Of a DNA stretch of 17,558 nucleotides, positions 6,142 to 13,348 are shown piece by piece (position 1 is the first letter of the stretch; every line of letters starts with the position of its first letter). A program made the position numbers and the translations under genes. The notes beneath the pieces were generated by a model, which saw only the letters and a list, made by a program, of their open reading frames with translations, had not been told where the DNA came from and made no database searches. The stretch is taken from contig JASHQN010000137.1 in the NCBI GenBank assembly GCA_030039135.1, forward strand, positions 1-17,558, written 5' to 3'. The stretch comes from Thermoplasmata archaeon. Lineage in GTDB: Archaea; Thermoplasmatota; Thermoplasmata; Lutacidiplasmatales; UBA184.

Positions 6142-6654
6142 GTGACCGTTCCGCCCCGCGCGGTCACCCCCTCACTCCTGCAGGTGGACGCGATCGTCGC
6201 GCGGCTTGCGGGCCACGCGGCGATCGAGGAGGTCTGCCGGTTCCTGAGGGACTCGTTCCCTCACTACCGGTGGGTCGGGGTGTACCGGCTCGAAGGGGAC
6301 AGCCTCGTCCTCGACGCGTGGAACGGGCCCTCCGCGACCGAGCACACCCGGATCCCGATCGCAAAAGGGGTCTGCGGCCGGGCGGTGCGGGAGAACCGCT
6401 CGGTCGTCGTCGACGACGTGCGCGCGTCGCCGGAGTACCTCGCCTGCTTTCTCGAGACGAGGTCGGAGATCGTCGTGCCGATCCGCGACGGACCGCGCGT
6501 CGTCGGCGAGATCGACATCGACGGCAACGAGGTCAGCGCGTTCGATGACTCCGATCGGACCTTCCTCGAGCGCCTCGCCCCGAAGCTCGCCGGCGCGGTC
6601 GTCCACGTGGCGGCCGAGCGAGCGACGGATCCCGGAGCCGCCGGCGGATCGTAG
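6142..6654 (+). CDS. GAF-domain protein, free methionine-(R)-sulfoxide reductase-like
   Basis: This single GAF domain of 170 residues has the signature of the fRMsr (YebR/MsrC) family: HTRIPIAKGVCGRAV with Cys78, then ACFLETRSEIVVPI with Cys102, then VVGEIDIDG. These cysteines match the two in E. coli fRMsr GVCG and the catalytic IAC segment. The third family cysteine, which precedes GVCG by about ten residues in E. coli, is replaced here (sequence ATEHTRIP). A two-cysteine catalytic cycle is possible; so is a plain ligand-binding GAF sensor. The GTG at 6142 begins 31 nt after the tRNA gene and has no TATA box, so read-through from the tRNA promoter is likely. A GTG at 6184 would remove 14 residues and is also possible. 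The 3' end overlaps the convergent CoA-pathway gene by 122 bp. Confidence 0.8.
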   Translation: MTVPPRAVTPSLLQVDAIVARLAGHAAIEEVCRFLRDSFPHYRWVGVYRLEGDSLVLDAWNGPSATEHTRIPIAKGVCGRAVRENRSVVVDDVRASPEYLACFLETRSEIVVPIRDGPRVVGEIDIDGNEVSAFDDSDRTFLERLAPKLAGAVVHVAAERATDPGAAGGS

Positions 6655-7360
6655 CGAGCGCCGCCCTTCGAGCGCCCGCGGCATCGAACACGAGGAACCC
6701 CTTCCGACGCGGCCGGCGGCGGGCCCGCTCGAGCCCCTCGGCGATGTGCCGCAACGCGCGGGTGAGCTCGTCGACGATCGGGAGGTCCGCTACGCGGCTC
6801 GTGCGCGAGAGCGGATTGAGGTCGACCGAGATCACCTTCTTGCCGATCGCTCGCAGCGCCTCGGCCCGGTCCCCGTCCTCGAGCGGCACGAGGCAAACGT
6901 CCGCGATGTAGATCCCGTTACGGTCCACCCGGGCGCGGTCGGAGGGAAGGCGCGGGATCCGGGCGGTGGGGCGTACCCCGAGCACGCGCCGCACGCCGGC
7001 GGCGCGGAGTACCCGTGCCACGAGCTCGGCCCGCCGCGCGCTACGGTGGAACAGGTTCACCTCGATGCCGAGGCCCGGCCTCGCCCGTTCCATTCGGGCG
7101 ATCGCGTCCGCAGCGAGCGCCGCGACGTTGCCGTTCACGCTCACGACGGGTCGCCGCGCCGTCCGCAGCCATTCGGCGGCGACGCGTTCGGCCCGTCGGG
7201 CGCTCGGGAGCGACCGCTCGCCGAGGAGATAATCGAACGCCTCAGCCCGGCCGTGCGCGATGAGGCCCTCGGGCACCACGACCCCCGTGCGACAGAACGC
7301 GGCGAGCCGCGCCCGGACGACGAGGCTCGCGTACCTCGGGTGGCGCGGCGACAGGCGCAT
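6533..7360 (-). CDS. 4-phosphopantoate--beta-alanine ligase (archaeal phosphopantothenate synthetase)
   Basis: This enzyme joins 4-phosphopantoate and beta-alanine with ATP to make 4'-phosphopantothenate in the archaeal CoA pathway, replacing bacterial PanC and PanK. The 275-residue product carries family blocks in order: HPRYASLVVRARL (7-19), GLIAHGRAEAFDYLLGE (32-48), PVVSVNGNVAAL (71-82), EVNLFHR (100-106), ADVCLVPLEDGDRAEAL (153-169) and DLNPLSRTSRVADLPIVDE (180-198). The open frame extends far upstream into the coiled-coil gene; the ATG at 7360 is chosen because it begins just before the conserved HPRY and has a GAGG Shine-Dalgarno-like site a few bases upstream. The last 40 or so residues are Arg-rich, lie antisense to the GAF gene and look non-conserved. 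It follows the coiled-coil gene after 17 nt and is probably co-transcribed with it. Confidence 0.93.
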   Translation of the reverse strand: MRLSPRHPRYASLVVRARLAAFCRTGVVVPEGLIAHGRAEAFDYLLGERSLPSARRAERVAAEWLRTARRPVVSVNGNVAALAADAIARMERARPGLGIEVNLFHRSARRAELVARVLRAAGVRRVLGVRPTARIPRLPSDRARVDRNGIYIADVCLVPLEDGDRAEALRAIGKKVISVDLNPLSRTSRVADLPIVDELTRALRHIAEGLERARRRPRRKGFLVFDAAGARRAALATIRRRLRDPSLARPPRGRPRRRASGRGARGRSDRSHRTR

Positions 7361-7377
7361 GCGCCCTCGGTTCTCGC

Positions 7378-8115
7378 CTACGCCCCGCCGGGCGCGTCGG
7401 TCCGGCCATTGGACGCCGCGCCGACGTCCCCGTTCGCGAGACGGGCCTCCAACGCAGAGATCCGCTCCTCCAGGGGAGCGAGCCCGTCCTCGAGCACCTT
7501 CGAGAGCGCGAGCTTCAGACTCTCCTCGAGCGCGACCAGGTCCCGGCCGAGGTCGATCATCCTCCGCGCGTTCTCGTTGAGCAGGAGCCGGCTCTGGGTC
7601 GCGACGCGATAGGTGTCGGAGAGATCCTTCGTGAGCTGACCCGACGCGTGCGAGAACGTCTCGATCGATTCGCCGACGGGCTTCCACTTCTCATCGAGTT
7701 GGGTGGTGAGGTGCGAGGTGAGCTTGGTCGTCGCGGCGTCGACTCCGGTCCCGACCTCTTTCGCGACCCGGTCGACCAGCGTCGACTCCATGCCCTCGAG
7801 TCGGGTCTTCATCTCGTCGCCGAGGTTCTGCTCGATGGTCTCGACGCGCTGGACCCGGTCCTCGACCGACTGGAGCCGGGCGAGCAGGTTCGAGTATGCG
7901 GTGCCGATCAGCACGTCGACGTGCGCCTGGAGCGTCTCCTGCCCGCGCAGGAGGAGGTGGAGCACCCAGTGCTCCCGGCCCTTCGTCTCCCCGATCGGAC
8001 CGCGGTCCAACCGGTCGCGGACGTCGCGGTCGTCGATCAGCGTTTGAAGTTCCTTCAGGATCTCTACACGGATCGACGAGGTCCCCGTCGAGGACGAAGT
8101 CGCTCGTCCGGCCAT
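7378..8115 (-). CDS. Uncharacterised coiled-coil protein
   Basis: This 245-residue soluble protein has no recognised domain. Residues 1-15 are Ser/Thr-rich. Residues 16-70 (VEILKELQTLIDDRDVRDRL and GREHWVLHLLLRGQETL) look like a small helical head. About 75-230 is continuous heptad-rich helix (LLARLQSVEDRVQRVETIEQ; LEESLKLALSKVLEDGLAPL), and the last 15 residues are disordered. There is no signal peptide and no membrane segment. Such a layout suits an oligomeric scaffold or a chromosome/cytoskeletal structural protein, but nothing in the sequence fixes a role. It has its own strong TATA box and lies 17 nt upstream of phosphopantothenate synthetase, so the two are probably one transcript. The ATG at 8115 is 24 nt downstream of the TATA edge, implying a leaderless mRNA. 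Confidence 0.8.
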   Translation of the reverse strand: MAGRATSSSTGTSSIRVEILKELQTLIDDRDVRDRLDRGPIGETKGREHWVLHLLLRGQETLQAHVDVLIGTAYSNLLARLQSVEDRVQRVETIEQNLGDEMKTRLEGMESTLVDRVAKEVGTGVDAATTKLTSHLTTQLDEKWKPVGESIETFSHASGQLTKDLSDTYRVATQSRLLLNENARRMIDLGRDLVALEESLKLALSKVLEDGLAPLEERISALEARLANGDVGAASNGRTDAPGGA

Positions 8116-8139
8116 CGAGCGTCGCAGGGCCCCCGCACC

Positions 8140-8147
8140 CTATATAA
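8140..8147 (-). promoter_or_regulatory. TATA box of the coiled-coil/CoA gene pair
   Basis: Read on the - strand, TTATATAG (part of ACTTATATAGGG) lies 24 nt before the ATG at 8115. It is one of the two strongest TATA boxes in the window and predicts a leaderless transcript for the coiled-coil gene and phosphopantothenate synthetase. Confidence 0.7.
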
Positions 8148-8198
8148 GTTGGTAGCTCGCGGCGGTCAGGGGCCGCTCTCACGAAGTGCGAGGGCGCT

Positions 8199-9347
8199 CT
8201 AGAACCCCGGCCCGAGCAGTTCCCGGGCCACGAGGAGCCGCCGGATCTCCGAGGTGCCCGCGCCGATCTCGAGCAGCTTCGCGTCGCGGGCCAGCCGTTC
8301 GAGCGGAAGGTCTCGCATGTACCCGTAGCCCCCGTGGATCTGGATCGCGTCCAGGGCGACGCGGGTCGAGGCCTCCGAGGCGAACGTGAGAGCGGCGGCG
8401 GCCGGACCCATCCGCTCCGGGGATTTGGCGACGGTCTCGAGCGCCGCGTAGAGCAGGTATCGCGACGCTTCGAGCTGAGCGTACATGTCCGCGAGCTTAC
8501 CCTGGATCAGCTCGAACTCACCGATCTTCCGGCCGAACTGCTCGCGCTGACGCGCGTACTCCACCGAGCGGTCCAAGCATTCGCCCATGATCCCGATCGG
8601 GATGGCCGACAGCACGGCGCGCTCGATGTTGAGCCCGCTCATCATCACGCGAACGCCTTCGTTCTCGACGCCGACGAGGCGGTCGGCCGGCAGGCGGACG
8701 TCCTGCAACGCGAGCTCGCCGGTCGGCGAGCCGCGCATGCCCATCTTGTCGAGGCTCCGAGCGACCGAGAAGCCCGGATCGTCGCGGGAGACCACGAAGG
8801 CGCTGATCCCCCGGGACCCCCGCTCGGGAGCGGTCTTCGCGTACACGAGCAGGAGGTCGGCGACCGGACCGTTCGTGATGAACTGCTTCGTGCCGTTGAG
8901 CACGAAGTGCTCGCCGTCGCGCCGGGCGTGGGTGCGCACCGAGACCGCGTCAGAGCCGGCGTTCGGTTCCGTGAGGGCAAGGGCGCCGATCGCCTCCCCC
9001 CGGACGACCGAAGGGAGGAACCGTTCGCGCTGGGCGTCCGTCCCGTTCCGGCACAGGTTGTCCGCGAAGAGGTTCGCGTGGGCACCGACACTGAGCGCGA
9101 GCGCCGGGCTCGCCCGGGCGATCTCTTCCAGGATCAGCGCCTGGGCGACGTACGACTGGCCGATTCCGCCGTAGGCCTCCGGGATCGTGATCCCGAGGAA
9201 CCCCTGCTCCCCCAGCCGGCGGAAGACGTCCCGCGGGAAGTAGTCCTCCCGGTCCATCCTCTCGGCGATCGGAACGATCTCCTTGCGGACGAACCGTCGC
9301 GCGGCTTCAGCGAGCCCCCGCTCCTCCTCGGACGGGGAAAGGTCCAT
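8199..9347 (-). CDS. Acyl-CoA dehydrogenase, isovaleryl-CoA dehydrogenase-like
   Basis: This is a 382-residue FAD enzyme that oxidises an acyl-CoA to its trans-2-enoyl form and passes electrons on, usually to ETF. Residues 1-120 are the helical N-terminal domain. The middle domain carries ALTEPNAGSDA (124-134) and FITNGPVADLLLVYA (157-171). The C-terminal domain has QIHGGYGYMRDLPLER (336-351) and IGAGTSEIRR (361-370). In medium- and short-chain enzymes the catalytic base is the Glu of YEGT near the C terminus; here that position is Ala (GAGT). Instead there is Glu242 in SGLNIERAVL, matching the alternative base position of isovaleryl-CoA dehydrogenase. This points to a branched-chain substrate from leucine breakdown, though long-chain enzymes share the position. 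No ETF, thiolase or carboxylase gene is adjacent. The ATG follows a TATA box by 23 nt. Confidence 0.93.
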   Translation of the reverse strand: MDLSPSEEERGLAEAARRFVRKEIVPIAERMDREDYFPRDVFRRLGEQGFLGITIPEAYGGIGQSYVAQALILEEIARASPALALSVGAHANLFADNLCRNGTDAQRERFLPSVVRGEAIGALALTEPNAGSDAVSVRTHARRDGEHFVLNGTKQFITNGPVADLLLVYAKTAPERGSRGISAFVVSRDDPGFSVARSLDKMGMRGSPTGELALQDVRLPADRLVGVENEGVRVMMSGLNIERAVLSAIPIGIMGECLDRSVEYARQREQFGRKIGEFELIQGKLADMYAQLEASRYLLYAALETVAKSPERMGPAAAALTFASEASTRVALDAIQIHGGYGYMRDLPLERLARDAKLLEIGAGTSEIRRLLVARELLGPGF

Positions 9348-9370
9348 CGCCGGCCCGACCGCGGCACCCG

Positions 9371-9377
9371 CTTAACG
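9371..9377 (-). promoter_or_regulatory. TATA box of the acyl-CoA dehydrogenase gene
   Basis: On the - strand CGTTAAG lies 23 nt before the ATG at 9347. The same bases contain the TAA stop codon of nadB (9374-9372), so the promoter is embedded in the end of the upstream gene. Leaderless initiation is predicted. Confidence 0.55.
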
Positions 9378-10958
9378 GTTTTCGGCCCGGCGGGCTGCGC
9401 GGGGCGGGGGAGCTCGCGCTCGCAGGCCGAGGTGGAGCTGCCAAGCGGCTTTCGATTTCGGCCAGTCGATGCGGTAGTGGGCGCCGCGGCTCTCCGTGCG
9501 GGTGAGCGCGGCGCGCGCGATAAGGCTCGCGGTGAGGGCGGCGTTCGCGACCGGGCCGGGCAACGCGCCGGACCGTGCGGGCTCGACCGAGCGGGTCAGC
9601 GCGGCGAAGCTTTCGAGTGCGGACGACAGCCCCTGCGCCGACCGCACGATCCCCACGTCGTCCCAGAGCGTCGAGCGGACGAGCTCGAACTCCTCGGGTT
9701 CCTCCGGCTGTCCCTCGCCGGGCTCGAGCGGGATCTCCACGAGACGGCCGGGGGGCTTCGGGCCGCCCGGCGCCGGGTGGAGGAGCTGTCGGGCCACCCG
9801 CTCCCCGAAGACGAGGCCCTCGAGGAGCGAGTTCCCCGCGAGCCGGTTCGCGCCGTGGACGCCGGTCGCGGCGACCTCCCCGCACGCGTACAGCCCGGGC
9901 AGCGACGCGCGACCGTCTAGGTCCGTGGCGATCCCGCCGATCATATAGTGAGCGACCGGCGCGACCGGGATCCGATCGCGCGACGGATCGAGGCCGTACG
10001 CGGCGAGGAAGTGGCAGATCGAGGGGAAGCGAGCGAACAGGAGGTCCCGGGGCAGCGCGGTCGCGTCGAGGTAGACGCACGGGTGCTCCGAACGCTGGAT
10101 CTCTCGGTCGATCGCTCGGGTCACGACGTCCCGAGGCGCGAGCTCGGCGTCCCGATGGACCGCGGGCATGAACCGCTCCCCGGCCTCGTTGCGCAGGACC
10201 GCGCCTTCGCCCCGCAACGCCTCGGTGATGAGGAACCGCGGCGCCCCTTCGCGATAGAACGCGGTCGGATGGAACTGGACGAACTCCATGTCGGCGAGCA
10301 GCGCCCCGGCGCGGAACGCGATCGCGACCCCCTCCCCGGTCGCGATCGATGGGTTGGAGCTCTGGCGGAACAGGCTCCCCGCTCCTCCGGTCGCGAGGAT
10401 GACCGGCCCGGGCGTCAGCACCTCGACCGCCTGTCCCCCGGCGTCCGACAGAACGGCCGTAGGTCCCTCGCGCCCGCCGGGCCGGAGCTCTCGCAGCGCA
10501 CGGCGCTCCCGGGTCTCGATGCCCGCGGCGATCACGCGCCGCTTGAGCGCTTCCTCGATCGAGAGGCCGGTCGCGTCCCCCCCGGCGTGGAGGGTCCGGG
10601 ACCGAGAGTGCGCGGCCTCCCGACCGAGAGCGATCTTGCCCTCGACCGTGTCGAATGGGACGCCGTACCGGACGAGGTCGGCGATGCGCGCCGGTGCCTC
10701 GGTGGTGAGGATGCGCGCTGCGGCCCGGTCGACCAGACCGTCGCCGGCCTTCACCGTGTCCTCGAAGTGACGACGCGGGGAGTCGTCCGGACCGATCGCC
10801 GCAGCGATCCCGCCCTGGGCGTAGCGAGTATTCGACTCTTCGATCTTCGATTTCGTCACGATCGTCGGCCGGAGCCCGAGCTCGTGGCTTCGCAGCGCGA
10901 CGTAGAGGCCGGCGATCCCGCTGCCGATAATGAGGGGCCGGCGGCGCGCCTCGCTCAC
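9372..10958 (-). CDS. nadB: L-aspartate oxidase
   Basis: NadB oxidises L-aspartate to iminoaspartate, the first step of de novo NAD synthesis, with FAD as cofactor and oxygen or fumarate as acceptor. The 528-residue product matches the full family length. It has the FAD-binding IIGSGIAGLYVAL (10-22), ESNTRYAQGGIAAAIG (41-56), the second dinucleotide-binding motif ILATGGAG (187-194), the substrate-site FHPTAF with His230, EALRGEGAVLRN (246-257), PRDVVTRAI with Arg281, VAHYMIGGI with His337, and GANRLAGNSLLEGLVFG (369-385) with Arg372. These blocks separate L-aspartate oxidase from the related succinate dehydrogenase/fumarate reductase flavoproteins poorly on their own, but the SNTRYAQGGIAA motif, the length and the lack of adjacent sdh subunits favour NadB. 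NadA and NadC are not in the window. The start is GTG at 10958. Confidence 0.92.
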   Translation of the reverse strand: MSEARRRPLIIGSGIAGLYVALRSHELGLRPTIVTKSKIEESNTRYAQGGIAAAIGPDDSPRRHFEDTVKAGDGLVDRAAARILTTEAPARIADLVRYGVPFDTVEGKIALGREAAHSRSRTLHAGGDATGLSIEEALKRRVIAAGIETRERRALRELRPGGREGPTAVLSDAGGQAVEVLTPGPVILATGGAGSLFRQSSNPSIATGEGVAIAFRAGALLADMEFVQFHPTAFYREGAPRFLITEALRGEGAVLRNEAGERFMPAVHRDAELAPRDVVTRAIDREIQRSEHPCVYLDATALPRDLLFARFPSICHFLAAYGLDPSRDRIPVAPVAHYMIGGIATDLDGRASLPGLYACGEVAATGVHGANRLAGNSLLEGLVFGERVARQLLHPAPGGPKPPGRLVEIPLEPGEGQPEEPEEFELVRSTLWDDVGIVRSAQGLSSALESFAALTRSVEPARSGALPGPVANAALTASLIARAALTRTESRGAHYRIDWPKSKAAWQLHLGLRARAPPPRAARRAENR

Positions 10959-10981
10959 GGGGCCGCGGATGTGGCCAACGA

Positions 10982-10989
10982 GCTAAAAG
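10982..10989 (-). promoter_or_regulatory. TATA box of nadB
   Basis: On the - strand CTTTTAGC lies 23 nt before the GTG at 10958, within the 95-nt divergent gap shared with the tandem Cas4-like gene. A weaker GTATAGAC around 11010-11017 could serve the + strand gene. Confidence 0.5.
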
Positions 10990-11053
10990 GCGTCCCTAGC
11001 GCCCCGTCGCGCGTATAGACCGGACGATCCTGGCGGCGGCGAAGGCGGCGGGG

Positions 11054-12421
11054 ATGCGGCCCGACGACACGATCGAGACCGACTGGCGCCCGAGCGTCAC
11101 CGTGTCGGAAGACCCCGCGCTCGAACCGGAGCTGGCGGCTCGCCTTCCGGCCCACGGCTCACGACGCTCGATCGCCGTCACCGAGCTCGTGGCCCCCCGG
11201 CAGGCCTACTGGCGCGCGATCGCGCCCGTCCCTCGGACCGTGGAGCGAGAGGAGCGGCTGGACCTCGGTCGGACCGTCCACCGCCTGCTCGGGAGCGCCC
11301 TGAAGGACGAGGGGAGGCTCGAGGTCCGGGTCCGGCGCGAAGGGACCGTCGGCCGGATCGACCTCCTCGCGGACGTTCCGGTGGAGGTGAAGACCAGCAC
11401 GACCCCGGTGGCCGCCGAGGAGCTCGTCGCCGCTCGACCCGACCAGGTCGAGCAGCTCGCGATGTACGTCGCCCTCGCGGGCGGGTCGATCGGTCGCCTC
11501 GTGACCCTCGAAGTCGACGGGGGGGAGATCCGGGGCGTCCGAGCGCTCGACGTGCGATTCGGCGAGATCGACTCCGTCCGCCGGGAGATGCTCGAGCGAG
11601 CGAACGACCTATGGGGCGCCTGGGCCGACCGGAGCCCGGGGGCGCTCGCGCGCTGTCGCTGGTTCGACCGCGGTTGTGAATTCCACGACGCCGGAGTCTG
11701 CGGCTGCACCGGTAGCGAGCCCCCGCCGTCGGGCGTTGTGGCGGAGGAGGTGGCCGCCGTGGCCCCGCGGCCGGACGTTGCCGAACGGATCGCCGCTCGT
11801 ATCCGCGACGCCGCTCGACCGGCCGGCCCGCCGAGAGTGGGAAGGATCCGCGAGCTCGTCTATCCGCGCCGGGCGTACTTCGAGCGGACCGCTCCTCTTG
11901 CCCCGGCACCTCCGCGCGCTCGGGACCCCTTGGCGCCGGCCGACCTCTACGAACGGGTCCGTGCCGCGATCGAGTCGGGCCCGGTCGGGGACGTCGTGCG
12001 CCTCCCACCGCTCGCCCAGGAGCTCGAGGAGGAGGTCGCCGGCTTCCGGGGCGCGCCGTACCTCGTCCGGACGTCGAGAGCGAAGGACCGGGCGTCCCCG
12101 GCCTCATTGATGGAGGCCCAGCCCCAGTACGCTTTCGAGCTCGGGCTCCGATGCGTAGCGACCGGCACCCGCATGGGCCGGCTCGTCCTCGCGCGGGAGC
12201 GGGCCACCGACCCCCGGGACCAGCTCCAGGTCTTCGAGATGCGGTTCGGCGCTCCGACGATCTTCTCGAAACTGTGGCGGGAACGGGCCGGCGACCTCGA
12301 GGCGGCGGTCCGCGCCCGAGACCCCGGAGCCCTTCCCGCGTGTCCCGCCTGGATGTACGCGACGTGCCCCTATGCGGCGGAGTGCGGCTGCGATGCCGCT
12401 GCGGCGCGGTCCCATCGATAG
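11054..12421 (+). CDS. Tandem Cas4/RecB-like protein: active-looking first half, degenerate second half
   Basis: This 455-residue protein is built of two related halves. Half one (about 38-220) has ELVAPRQAYW, LGRTVHRLLG with His76, GRIDLL with Asp103, the catalytic VEVKTS with Glu111 and Lys113, QLAMY (Gln134, Tyr138), and Cys201, Cys208, Cys216 and Cys218. Half two (about 262-446) repeats the landmarks: ELVYPRRAYF, YLVRTS (337-341 aligning with EVKTS), PQYAFELGLRCVATG aligning with QVEQLAMYVALAGG, MGRLVL aligning with IGRLVT, and Cys430, Cys438, Cys444 and Cys446. In half two Glu and Lys of the catalytic strand have become Leu and Arg, and the His and Asp motifs are not recognisable, so it is probably inactive but may keep a metal or Fe-S site. 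Cas4 proteins are single-domain and about 200 residues long. No cas gene is adjacent. DNA repair or end processing is the likely setting, by inference only. Confidence 0.8.
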   Translation: MRPDDTIETDWRPSVTVSEDPALEPELAARLPAHGSRRSIAVTELVAPRQAYWRAIAPVPRTVEREERLDLGRTVHRLLGSALKDEGRLEVRVRREGTVGRIDLLADVPVEVKTSTTPVAAEELVAARPDQVEQLAMYVALAGGSIGRLVTLEVDGGEIRGVRALDVRFGEIDSVRREMLERANDLWGAWADRSPGALARCRWFDRGCEFHDAGVCGCTGSEPPPSGVVAEEVAAVAPRPDVAERIAARIRDAARPAGPPRVGRIRELVYPRRAYFERTAPLAPAPPRARDPLAPADLYERVRAAIESGPVGDVVRLPPLAQELEEEVAGFRGAPYLVRTSRAKDRASPASLMEAQPQYAFELGLRCVATGTRMGRLVLARERATDPRDQLQVFEMRFGAPTIFSKLWRERAGDLEAAVRARDPGALPACPAWMYATCPYAAECGCDAAAARSHR

Positions 12422-13335
12422 ATGAGCGCGGTGCGCGTCGCAGCGAACCCGCTGCGATCGTAGAGGCGTCGGGCGGCCTCGTTCGATGCGCTCACCCAGA
12501 GGCCGACGCGCTCGTACCCGAGGGCGCGGAGGGCTCGGAGGCCCCAGCGGAGGAGGTAGCGTCCGTATCCTCTCCGACGCAGCTCGGGGGTGATCATGAA
12601 GTCGAGGAAGACCGCGCGCCGCACCGATCGCTCGCACGTGAGGAGGGACCCGACCAAGGCGGGAGGCTCGGAGCGGTAGAGCGCGACCGAGGCCTCGTCC
12701 AGGAACCGGCCCATGTCGCCGGCGAGGAGGGCCAGGAGGATCCGTCGATACTCCCCCGGGTCCGTGCCGATGAGCAGCTCGTCCGCCGTCCCCCGAAACG
12801 ACCGCCAGTCGAGGTCCGCCAGGGCATCGATCGTCACGTCTCGCACGGGGACGAGCGCGAGCCCGTCCGGCGCGGCGGGGAGCGCCGGCTCGTCCTCTCG
12901 GCCGAGCGTCCGCTCCATTTCGAGGCGGGGGATCAGTTTCGAGCCCGGGCGGCGGCCGAGCCGATCGGCGAGGGTGGTCTCCTCATCGCTGGAGAGGCCG
13001 GTGAAGCCGACGCTGAGGGAGCGAACGGACTCGGGGAGCTCGTGCTGCAGCGTGTCGGTGAGGTGTACCGCCCGCTCGACCGCGCCCGCGGCCGGCTCAA
13101 CGTGAACGTGGGCGAACGCTTCCGCCCCCCGGTCCGACCGGAAGGCCAAGCCGCCGCCAGTCGAGGACGGGTAGAACCAGCCGGCCTTCGCCCCGCTACG
13201 GAGATCGCGCACGGTTTGATCGACCCACGCTCCCGTGGGCGATTCGTCGCGGGCGGCGAGCTCGCGGCGCACCCGTTGGACGAGCTCGAGGAGATCGTCC
13301 TCTGAGCCGTTCCGGGCGGGCCGCGGAGCGTCCAT
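12370..13335 (-). CDS. GNAT-family N-acetyltransferase with an extra N-terminal domain
   Basis: This is a 321-residue protein. The C-terminal half (about 158-308) is a GNAT domain that transfers an acetyl group from acetyl-CoA. VALYRSEPPALVGSLL (217-232) is the central beta hairpin, FLDFMITPELRRRGYGRYLL (243-262) is motif A with the acetyl-CoA pyrophosphate loop RRGYGR, and VGLWVSASNEAARRLYDRSGF (277-297) is the motif B helix. The first 155 residues have no clear motif and may be a degenerate second GNAT domain, a common tandem layout. The acceptor substrate is unknown. The ATG at 13335 starts 13 nt after the prs stop, so the two genes are probably co-transcribed; an upstream in-frame extension is antisense-like low complexity and is rejected. 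The 3' end overlaps the convergent tandem Cas4-like gene by 52 bp. Confidence 0.85.
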   Translation of the reverse strand: MDAPRPARNGSEDDLLELVQRVRRELAARDESPTGAWVDQTVRDLRSGAKAGWFYPSSTGGGLAFRSDRGAEAFAHVHVEPAAGAVERAVHLTDTLQHELPESVRSLSVGFTGLSSDEETTLADRLGRRPGSKLIPRLEMERTLGREDEPALPAAPDGLALVPVRDVTIDALADLDWRSFRGTADELLIGTDPGEYRRILLALLAGDMGRFLDEASVALYRSEPPALVGSLLTCERSVRRAVFLDFMITPELRRRGYGRYLLRWGLRALRALGYERVGLWVSASNEAARRLYDRSGFAATRTALIYRWDRAAAASQPHSAA

Positions 13336-13348
13336 CGTTCGGTCGGGG

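Noticed and set aside
8334..9920. A 528-codon + strand frame opposite the acyl-CoA dehydrogenase and nadB
   Set aside because: It is a shadow of the real genes on the - strand: Arg/Glu/Asp-rich composition, no motifs, and it crosses a gene boundary.
11054..12421. Cas4-like protein as a sign of a CRISPR-Cas locus
   Set aside because: No repeat-spacer array and no other cas gene is present anywhere in the window.
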